DNA from: Spirochaetales bacterium
Lineage (GTDB): Bacteria; Spirochaetota; Spirochaetia; Sphaerochaetales; Sphaerochaetaceae
Assembly (NCBI GenBank): GCA_017475725.1
Contig: JAFVFA010000163.1
Location: forward strand, 1-6,266
DNA: 6,266 bases
Direction: 5' to 3'
Shown here: piece after piece, positions 1-4,385 of the stretch
How the letters are laid out: each line of letters begins with the position of its first letter
Position numbering within the stretch: the first letter of the stretch is position 1
Notes under the pieces: generated by a model
Database searches by the model: none
The model's input: only the letters and a program-made list of their open reading frames with translations
What the model was told of the DNA's origin: nothing
Program-made: the position numbers and the translations under genes

Positions 1-97
1 CAAGGTCAGCGGCATTGTTGATGCCAGAACCACAACAAAGGAGCAGATCGGACTTCTGATGACATCAGTAGGAGGCAAGGAGGCATCAAATGAGTGA
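1..97 (+). CDS. ABC transporter ATP-binding protein, C-terminal end (partial, 5' end outside window)
   Basis: An open frame enters from the left edge (first full codon at base 2) and stops at TGA 95-97, giving 31 residues that begin KVSGIVDARTTTKEQIGLLM. The pattern 'G-I-V-D-(A/G)-x-x-T-T-K-E-x-I-G-L-L-M' is the usual C-terminus of the duplicated ATPases of nucleoside/sugar importers (the NupO/YufO and RbsA-like group). No Walker or signature motif lies within the visible part, so the call rests on this tail and on the two permease genes that follow. In this family the protein would be a double-domain cytoplasmic ATPase of about 500 residues powering the importer. Its stop codon overlaps the start of the first permease by 8 bases, implying one mRNA and translational coupling. 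Confidence 0.85.
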   Translation, partial: KVSGIVDARTTTKEQIGLLMTSVGGKEASNE

Positions 98-1181
98 AGC
101 TTCGAGAACCCCACTAATCAGACTTGCAAAGCGCGATGCCATGGATCCGAGGAAGGCCATGGCCATAAGGATAGGGTCCATCTTCCTGGCCCTGATCCTC
201 GGAAGCATCCCCATCATGCTCACCGGAGCAAATCCGTTCAAGGCCTACGGCGTCATTGTTGCCGGGTCCCTGAGCAAACCGATCTATCTGAAGCAGACCA
301 TCAAGATAGCCATACCACTTCTTGTCTGCTCGCTTGCAATAGCTCCCTGCTTCAAGATGAAGTTCTGGAACATTGGAGCTGAGGGACAGGTGACCTTCGG
401 AGCCATCTGCGCCTCCTATTTCGCCATCCATCTGGGCGGAAAGGTCCCCTCACCCGTCATCCTTCTGATCATGGCAGTTGCGGCAGCAGTCGGTGGCGGG
501 CTTTGGGGCTTCCTTCCGGGCTTCTTCAAGGCCAGGTACAACACCAACGAGACCCTTTTCACACTGATGATGAACTACATAGCCCTAGGAATCGTAAACT
601 GGCTTCAGGGCGGTCCGTGGGAAGGAAGGAAAGGAACCCAGATCGTCCCGTTCTTCCACAAGAGCACCTACCTCCCCCAGATCTTCGGAGTTCAGTGCGG
701 ATGGATCATCGCACTTGTCCTTGTGGTCATAATGCACATCTACATGACGAAGACGAAGCACGGATATGAGGTCGCAGTCATAGGCGATTCCCTCAACACC
801 GCCAGATATGCCGGTATGAACGTGAAATGGATCATGATGAGGACGATGATCCTTTCCGGAGCGATCTGCGGAATAGCAGGTTTCCTGATCCTTGCCGGAG
901 ACAACCACACAATCAACAACGCCCTCTCTGGAGGCGTGGGATTCACCGCCATTACAGTCTCCTGGCTGTCCCAGCTCAACGCCTTCATAATGATTGCAAT
1001 CAGCGCCCTGCTGGCCATAATCACAAAGGGCTCCAAGACCTTGAACCAGAGATTGGGTGTACCTTCATCCGTTGCTGACATCGTTTCCGGAATCCTTCTT
1101 TTCTGCATGCTCGGATGTGAGTTCTTCATCAACTACAGGATTGTATTCAGGAAGAAATCCGACAAGGAGGTCAATGCATGA
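90..1181 (+). CDS. Nucleoside-type ABC transporter permease 1 (BPD_transp_2 family, NupP/YufP-like)
   Basis: This 363-residue polytopic inner-membrane protein is one half of the channel of a BMP-type nucleoside importer. It has a short charged cytoplasmic N-terminus (1-22) and hydrophobic segments at about 24-46, 72-88, 99-115, 121-145, 155-172, 204-220, 250-270, 284-311 and 329-350. Family landmarks are FWNIGAEGQ (92-100), NTNETLFTLMMNYIA (151-165), EVAVIGDSLNTARYAGM (227-243, the cytoplasmic loop that contacts the ATPase) and GGVGFTAITVSWL (281-293). The ATG at 90 is supported by AAGGAGG at 77-83 with a 6-base spacer. The gene overlaps the ATPase gene by 8 bases and the next permease by 4 (ATGA). 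Length is normal for the family. The family is clear; the exact substrate (purine or pyrimidine nucleosides, or another BMP ligand) cannot be read from the sequence. Confidence 0.95.
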   Translation: MSEASRTPLIRLAKRDAMDPRKAMAIRIGSIFLALILGSIPIMLTGANPFKAYGVIVAGSLSKPIYLKQTIKIAIPLLVCSLAIAPCFKMKFWNIGAEGQVTFGAICASYFAIHLGGKVPSPVILLIMAVAAAVGGGLWGFLPGFFKARYNTNETLFTLMMNYIALGIVNWLQGGPWEGRKGTQIVPFFHKSTYLPQIFGVQCGWIIALVLVVIMHIYMTKTKHGYEVAVIGDSLNTARYAGMNVKWIMMRTMILSGAICGIAGFLILAGDNHTINNALSGGVGFTAITVSWLSQLNAFIMIAISALLAIITKGSKTLNQRLGVPSSVADIVSGILLFCMLGCEFFINYRIVFRKKSDKEVNA

Positions 1182-2164
1182 ACACCTTGATCGCACTTAT
1201 AGCAGCAGCCGGAACATATGCAACAGTTCTAATGTTCGGCACAATGGGAGAGATAATCACCGAGAAGTCCGGAAACCTCAACCTTGGAGTCGAGGGAATC
1301 ATGTATATGGGCGGAATCCTTGGCCTTGTGGCGGCCAACCGCTATGAGGCTCTTGTCGGAGAGGCAGCCTCGAACGGATTCGTAGCAATCATAGTGGCAA
1401 TCCTTGGAGCATTCCTGGCAGGCGCCGTTGCAGGTCTGATCTTCAGCTTCATAACAGTGACCCTGAGGGCAAACCAGAACGTCACCGGCCTTGCACTTGC
1501 TACATTCGGAACCGGAGTGGCCAAGTTCATAGGAGAGGTCATGAGAAACAAGCTTGGCGGGTACGTCTCCGTCAGCAACCATCTCAAGGAGGCCTTCTCC
1601 CTCAAGTTCATGCCTAAGTTCCTGAAGGACATCCCTGTAATCGGCCCGATCCTTTTCAACCAGGTCCATTTCTTCTACATTGGAATCATCTTCGCGGTCC
1701 TGCTCACCCTCTTCCTCAACAAGACGAAGGCCGGACTGTACCTGAAGGCTGTTGGAGAGTCCCCTGTCACAGCTGATGCCGCCGGTATCAACATCACTTT
1801 GTACAAGTACCTTGCGACCATAATCGGTGGCGGTGTGTCGGCTATCGGTGGAATGGTGTTCACCATGACAACCGCAGGCTGCGTCTGGATAGAGGCGTCC
1901 CTCTCAGGAATAGGCTGGCTTTCCGTTGCTCTCGTCATCTTCTGCACCTGGAAGCCCATGAACTCCCTGTGGGGTTCCCTGCTCTTCGGTTCGCTGATGA
2001 TCATGTACCTGTGGCTGATAGTACCAGGATTCCCGACGGAGATATACAAGATACTCCCGTACATCGTCACACTCACCGTCCTGATCATCACTTCGATAAG
2101 GAACAGCAAAGAGAAGCAGCCTCCTGCATCACTTGGCGTAAACTACTTCCGTGAAGATCGCTAA
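1178..2164 (+). CDS. Nucleoside-type ABC transporter permease 2 (BPD_transp_2 family, NupQ/YufQ-like)
   Basis: This 328-residue integral membrane protein is the second channel subunit and the partner of the preceding permease. It carries the hallmarks of the shorter BMP-transporter permease: GEIITEKSGNLNLGVEG (24-40), LRANQNVTGLALATFG (96-111), the ATPase-contact loop GLYLKAVGESPVTADAAGI (186-204) and GIGWLSVALVIFCTWKP (244-260). Its tail, PASLGVNYFREDR (316-328), resembles the 'LGxxYxRExR' ending common in this subfamily. The start ATG at 1178 overlaps the upstream stop (ATGA), with AAGGAGG at 1164-1170 and a 7-base spacer, so the two permeases should be made in equal amounts. No hairpin terminator follows the TAA/TAG-free tail and stop at 2162-2164, so some read-through into the binding-protein gene is possible. 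Confidence 0.95.
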   Translation: MNTLIALIAAAGTYATVLMFGTMGEIITEKSGNLNLGVEGIMYMGGILGLVAANRYEALVGEAASNGFVAIIVAILGAFLAGAVAGLIFSFITVTLRANQNVTGLALATFGTGVAKFIGEVMRNKLGGYVSVSNHLKEAFSLKFMPKFLKDIPVIGPILFNQVHFFYIGIIFAVLLTLFLNKTKAGLYLKAVGESPVTADAAGINITLYKYLATIIGGGVSAIGGMVFTMTTAGCVWIEASLSGIGWLSVALVIFCTWKPMNSLWGSLLFGSLMIMYLWLIVPGFPTEIYKILPYIVTLTVLIITSIRNSKEKQPPASLGVNYFREDR

Positions 2165-2209
2165 AGTGCTATCATCTGGACATGTCAGTTTGATGTTATT
2201 CCTTGTTTA

Positions 2210-2227
2210 GCAACAAACTGCAACAAA
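2210..2227 (+). repeat. 10-bp-period direct repeat just upstream of the binding-protein promoter
   Basis: GCAACAAA occurs twice (2210-2217 and 2220-2227) with a 10-base period, about one helical turn. It ends 4 bases before the candidate -35 box. The left copy also forms an inverted repeat with TTGTT at 2203-2207 (TTGTT-N4-AACAA). The placement suits a regulator site or an UP-like AT-rich element; no known operator consensus was recognised. Confidence 0.4.
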
Positions 2228-2231
2228 TTTC

Positions 2232-2259
2232 TTGCCATTTGGAAGAGATGTGCTAGAAT
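2232..2259 (+). promoter_or_regulatory. Candidate sigma70-type promoter for the BMP binding-protein gene (extended -10)
   Basis: The -35 is TTGCCA at 2232-2237 and the -10 is TAGAAT at 2254-2259, with a 16-base spacer and a TG-N extended -10 (TGC at 2251-2253). The predicted transcription start is near 2266, giving a leader of about 60 bases. A separate promoter would let the binding protein be made in excess over the membrane complex, as is usual for binding-protein-dependent importers. The rest of the 161-bp gap holds the repeat and the hairpin listed separately, and no small gene that I can support. Confidence 0.6.
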
Positions 2260-2299
2260 TCGATTATGAGGGCTTGGCCTTCATGTCAATAATAAACAA

Positions 2300-2314
2300 T
2301 GTGGAGTTTCCACA
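2300..2314 (+). other. Small hairpin abutting the ribosome binding site of the BMP gene
   Basis: TGTGGA-gtt-TCCACA is a perfect 6-bp stem with a 3-base loop, in the leader immediately before AAGGAG at 2315-2320. It could be a 5' stabilising stem or could affect ribosome access. It is too short and lacks a U-tract to be a terminator, and chance formation is possible. Confidence 0.4.
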
Positions 2315-2320
2315 AAGGAG
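2315..2320 (+). promoter_or_regulatory. Ribosome binding site that fixes the start of the BMP gene at 2326
   Basis: AAGGAG lies 5 bases before ATG 2326. An in-frame ATG at 2299 has no such site and would add nine residues before a signal peptide that begins naturally with MKKLTVVLL, so 2326 is chosen. Confidence 0.85.
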
Positions 2321-2325
2321 AGTTT

Positions 2326-3546
2326 ATGAAAAAACTTACTGTTGTTCTTTTGATTGCACTTGTGGCAATGACTGCAATCTTCGCCAGCGGTTCTCCTGAG
2401 GCATCATCTGATTCCAAGGCCACCAAGGTCGGCTTTGTCGTCATCAATGATGAGAACGACCTCGGGTACACATGGAACTTCATGAATGGCATGACCGCAG
2501 CAGTAGAGAAGCTCAATGCTGATGGATACAACGTCGAGCTCATCGTTGACAGAGGACATCTCGAGGATTCCACCGTCACAGATGCAAACAGAGAGCTTGC
2601 AGCCCAGGGTTGTGCGGTTGTCTTCAACAACAGCTACGGATTCGAGCAGTTCATGGCTCCTGTCGCAGACGAGTTCCCAGAGGTCCAGTTCGTCTCACTG
2701 ACCAACTGCGGTTCACAGCTCGATGGAAGGGACAACACCTACAATGCTTTCGCAGCCATCTATGATGGTCGCTATGTCGCAGGAATCGTTGCCGGAATGA
2801 AGCTCAACCAGCTCATCGCCGAGGGCAAGATCACCGCTGATCAGGCAATCGTCGGCTACGTAGGCGCCTACTCATTCGCAGAGGTCATCTCCGGAATGTC
2901 CGGATACTTCCTTGGAATCAGGAGCGTCTGCCCAAGCGCAAAGATGATCGTCCAGTTCGTCGGTTCTTGGGGAGATCCGACCCTTGAGGCATCAGCAGCT
3001 GAGGCCCTCATACAGAAGGGTGCAGTCATGATCTCACAGCATTCCGATACTACCACTCCCGCAACAACAGCCGCCAAGTACGGTGTCTTCCACACAGGTT
3101 ACAACACTGACATGACTTCACAGGCTCCTACTGCCTCCCTGCTCTCATGCCGCATCAACTGGGAGCCCTACTTCTACACATTCATCAAGAATGTGATCGA
3201 GGGCGTCAAGAACCCGAGCGACTACTGCGGAACAATGGCTAATGACGAGGTTCTGCTTACAGAGCTCAACACAGCCATCGCTGCACCTGGCACACAGGAG
3301 GCCATTGATGCAGCAATCGCAGATCTCACATCCGGCAAGATCCAGGTCTTCGATACTTCAAAGTTCACAATCGGTGGCCAGACACTCACAAGCATGCTTG
3401 CTGTCGACTCCGATGGAGACTTTGCTGCAGACAAGTGCGAGGCAGTCTGGGACGGCGTCTTCCACGAGTCATATCCTGAGTTCCAGTCAGCTCCTTACTT
3501 CACAGGAGTCATTGACGGAATCGAGTGGCTCAACGCTGCATACTGA
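2326..3546 (+). CDS. BMP/PnrA-family nucleoside-binding protein of the ABC importer (periplasmic)
   Basis: This 406-residue solute-binding protein captures the ligand and delivers it to the permease pair encoded upstream. An N-terminal Sec signal (MKKLT, hydrophobic 5-19) is followed by a probable signal peptidase I site after Ala20 (IFA/SG). The mature two-lobed BMP domain begins near residue 33 (TKVGFVVIND). Family landmarks are NDLGYTWN (44-51, ligand-side loop), IVGYVGAYSFAEVISG (175-190), FLGIRSVCPSA (195-205), GSWGDPTLE (213-221), QHSDTTTP (238-245) and GYNTDM (258-263). These match the BMP group that includes the purine-nucleoside receptor PnrA/TmpC. There is no lipobox cysteine, so the protein should be soluble in a periplasm, unlike the lipoprotein members of spirochaetes and Firmicutes. 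The substrate is inferred from family. The gene has its own promoter 161 bp downstream of the permeases and ends at a strong terminator. Confidence 0.93.
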   Translation: MKKLTVVLLIALVAMTAIFASGSPEASSDSKATKVGFVVINDENDLGYTWNFMNGMTAAVEKLNADGYNVELIVDRGHLEDSTVTDANRELAAQGCAVVFNNSYGFEQFMAPVADEFPEVQFVSLTNCGSQLDGRDNTYNAFAAIYDGRYVAGIVAGMKLNQLIAEGKITADQAIVGYVGAYSFAEVISGMSGYFLGIRSVCPSAKMIVQFVGSWGDPTLEASAAEALIQKGAVMISQHSDTTTPATTAAKYGVFHTGYNTDMTSQAPTASLLSCRINWEPYFYTFIKNVIEGVKNPSDYCGTMANDEVLLTELNTAIAAPGTQEAIDAAIADLTSGKIQVFDTSKFTIGGQTLTSMLAVDSDGDFAADKCEAVWDGVFHESYPEFQSAPYFTGVIDGIEWLNAAY

Positions 3547-3559
3547 TCATCAGTCAATG

Positions 3560-3595
3560 AAAAATGGGGCTTCCTTGCGGAGGCCCCATTTTTTT
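3560..3595. terminator. Bidirectional rho-independent terminator between convergent BMP and adk genes
   Basis: AAAAATGGGGCTTCC (3560-3574) pairs with GGAGGCCCCATTTTT (3579-3593) around a TTGC loop, with one G-U wobble in the 15-bp stem. On the plus strand it is followed by a run of seven Ts (3589-3595), and on the minus strand by five. It sits 13 bases after the BMP stop and 14 bases after the adk stop in the opposite direction, so one structure can end both transcripts. Confidence 0.93.
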
Positions 3596-3609
3596 CGTGT
3601 AATTATTAT

Positions 3610-4236
3610 TCAGGCCAAGGCTTTCTTCATAAGATCGAAGACCTCTGCCGGTTTTACGGATGCATCAACGGCCTTGATCAGACCCTTTGCCTTGTAATAG
3701 TTGATCAGAGGCTCGGTCTGCTCTGTATAGACCTCGAGGCGGTGGACAATAGCCTCCTCCCTGTCATCAGGTCTCTGGATAAGATCCTCGCCCGTCTCGT
3801 CATCCTTGCCCTCGACCTTAGGCGGATTGAAGACGATGTGATAGATTCTGCCTGTTGATGGGCACATCCTTCTACCGGAGAGGCGCTTGACGACCTCCTC
3901 CTTCGAGATCTGGAAATCGACCACAGCATCAAGCTCAGTCATCTCTGCAAGGGCGTCAGCCTGTGGGATCGTGCGTGGGAATCCGTCAAGGATGAATCCA
4001 TTCCTGCAATCAGGCTCTGCAAGACGGTTTCGCACCATCTCGATGGTAACCGAATCTGGGACCAGTCCACCGGATGCAAGGATGGACTTGACCTGAAGAC
4101 CAAGCGCAGTCTCATTCTTGATGTTGCTTCTGAAAAGATCACCAGTGGAAATGTGGGGAATTCCATAGTGATCCTTGGCCATTGCGGCTATTGTTCCCTT
4201 GCCTGCTCCGGGAGGGCCCAAAAATACCATTCTCAT
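3610..4236 (-). CDS. adk: Adenylate kinase
   Basis: This 208-residue cytosolic enzyme interconverts AMP + ATP and 2 ADP. It shows the P-loop GPPGAGKGT (7-15), the AMP-binding segment ISTGDLFR (29-36), the core GFILDGFPRT (80-89) and a long LID domain from GRRMCPSTGRIYH (121-133) to IQRPDD (153-158). The four positions that are cysteines in zinc-binding lids are Cys125, Thr128, Asp145 and Thr148 here. This resembles the His-Ser-Asp-Thr hydrogen-bonded lid of E. coli (one residue offset) and not a zinc site, with an unusual Cys in first place. ATG 4236 is chosen because CCTCC (GGAGG on the coding strand) at 4244-4248 lies 7 bases upstream; ATG 4230 would be too far, and a start at 4263 has no ribosome site. 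The gene is monocistronic, convergent with BMP and divergent from the PRTase gene. Length is close to the family's usual 210-215. Confidence 0.97.
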   Translation of the reverse strand: MRMVFLGPPGAGKGTIAAMAKDHYGIPHISTGDLFRSNIKNETALGLQVKSILASGGLVPDSVTIEMVRNRLAEPDCRNGFILDGFPRTIPQADALAEMTELDAVVDFQISKEEVVKRLSGRRMCPSTGRIYHIVFNPPKVEGKDDETGEDLIQRPDDREEAIVHRLEVYTEQTEPLINYYKAKGLIKAVDASVKPAEVFDLMKKALA

Positions 4237-4243
4237 CAGTGTA

Positions 4244-4248
4244 CCTCC
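4244..4248 (-). promoter_or_regulatory. Ribosome binding site that fixes the adk start at 4236
   Basis: GGAGG on the minus strand lies 7 bases before the ATG that encodes MRMVFLGPPG. It excludes the longer reading from 4263, which would place the site inside the coding sequence. Confidence 0.85.
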
Positions 4249-4252
4249 GAAT

Positions 4253-4266
4253 GCGTTGACCAACGC
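4253..4266 (-). promoter_or_regulatory. Perfect dyad in the adk leader (operator or 5'-UTR hairpin)
   Basis: GCGTTG-N2-CAACGC is a perfect 6-bp inverted repeat. It lies about 24-37 bases into the predicted adk transcript and ends 4 bases before the ribosome binding site. As RNA it folds into a 5-bp stem with a GGUC loop; as DNA it is a compact 14-bp palindrome that a dimeric repressor could read. A second small stem, GGGC-N4-GCCC at 4275-4286, sits near the predicted 5' end of the same leader. Neither matches a regulator or riboswitch that I recognise. Confidence 0.45.
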
Positions 4267-4295
4267 TATATGTAGGGCCTAAGCCCATCGTGCGT

Positions 4296-4325
4296 ATACT
4301 AGCACAAAAAAATCGTATTGTGCAA
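4296..4325 (-). promoter_or_regulatory. Candidate sigma70-type promoter for adk
   Basis: Read on the minus strand, the -35 is TTGCAC (4325-4320) and the -10 is TAGTAT (4301-4296), with an 18-base spacer containing a T7 tract and an extended -10 TG-C. The context TGTGCTAGTAT is nearly identical to TGTGCTAGAAT in the BMP promoter, which supports both calls. The predicted start is near 4289, with a leader of about 53 bases. Confidence 0.6.
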
Positions 4326-4346
4326 ATCATCTGCGTGCATTATCAT
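4318..4346 (+). promoter_or_regulatory. Candidate promoter for the UPRTase-family gene, -35 overlapping that of adk
   Basis: The -35 is TTGTGC (4318-4323) and the -10 is TATCAT (4341-4346), with a 17-base spacer. An A7 tract (4306-4312) just upstream resembles an UP element. The -35 is weak (TTG only), while the -10 matches 5 of 6 positions. The predicted start is near 4353, with a leader of about 33 bases. The alternative TATACT at 4295-4300 lacks a -35 at proper distance. Confidence 0.45.
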
Positions 4347-4348
4347 CT
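4320..4348 (+). repeat. Imperfect tandem repeat GTGCA-N(1-2)-ATCATCT in the divergent promoter region
   Basis: GTGCA-a-ATCATCT (4320-4332) is followed by GTGCA-tt-ATCATCT (4335-4348) at a pitch of 15-16 bases. The copies cover the adk -35 and the spacer and -10 of the plus-strand promoter. A third, slightly shorter version, GTGCT-ATCATCT, lies at 2166-2177 right after the permease operon. This is a candidate regulator-binding motif of unknown identity. Confidence 0.45.
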
Positions 4349-4374
4349 AAAAAGCATTTCAAGGCATCACTTTT

Positions 4375-4379
4375 GGAGG
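4375..4379 (+). promoter_or_regulatory. Ribosome binding site that fixes the UPRTase-family start at 4386
   Basis: GGAGG lies 6 bases before ATG 4386. The in-frame ATG at 4290 has no ribosome site and would run through the promoter region, so it is rejected. Confidence 0.85.
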
Positions 4380-4385
4380 TTTATT

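Noticed and set aside
2179..2186. Perfect 8-bp palindrome GACATGTC after the permease operon
   Set aside because: Symmetry does not extend past 8 bases and there is no associated stem, T-tract or second copy. It is within chance expectation.
2299..2325. Upstream in-frame ATG giving a 415-residue BMP protein
   Set aside because: No ribosome site precedes 2299, while AAGGAG lies 5 bases before ATG 2326. The extra nine residues would spoil the signal peptide.
2260..2325. Purine or other nucleoside-related riboswitch in front of the BMP gene
   Set aside because: The predicted leader is only about 60 bases. It contains a single 6-bp hairpin and no three-way-junction core or terminator/antiterminator pair.
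2286..2630. 114-codon minus-strand open frame over the BMP promoter and signal region
   Set aside because: The translation is low in recognisable features and crosses the leader and start of a clear gene. No promoter or ribosome site supports it.
4295..4300. TATACT as a plus-strand -10 box
   Set aside because: No acceptable -35 lies 15-19 bases upstream. The same bases are better used as part of the minus-strand -10 for adk.
4290..4385. Longer start for the UPRTase-family gene
   Set aside because: The extra 32 codons run through the promoter region and have no ribosome site. GGAGG at 4375-4379 points to 4386.
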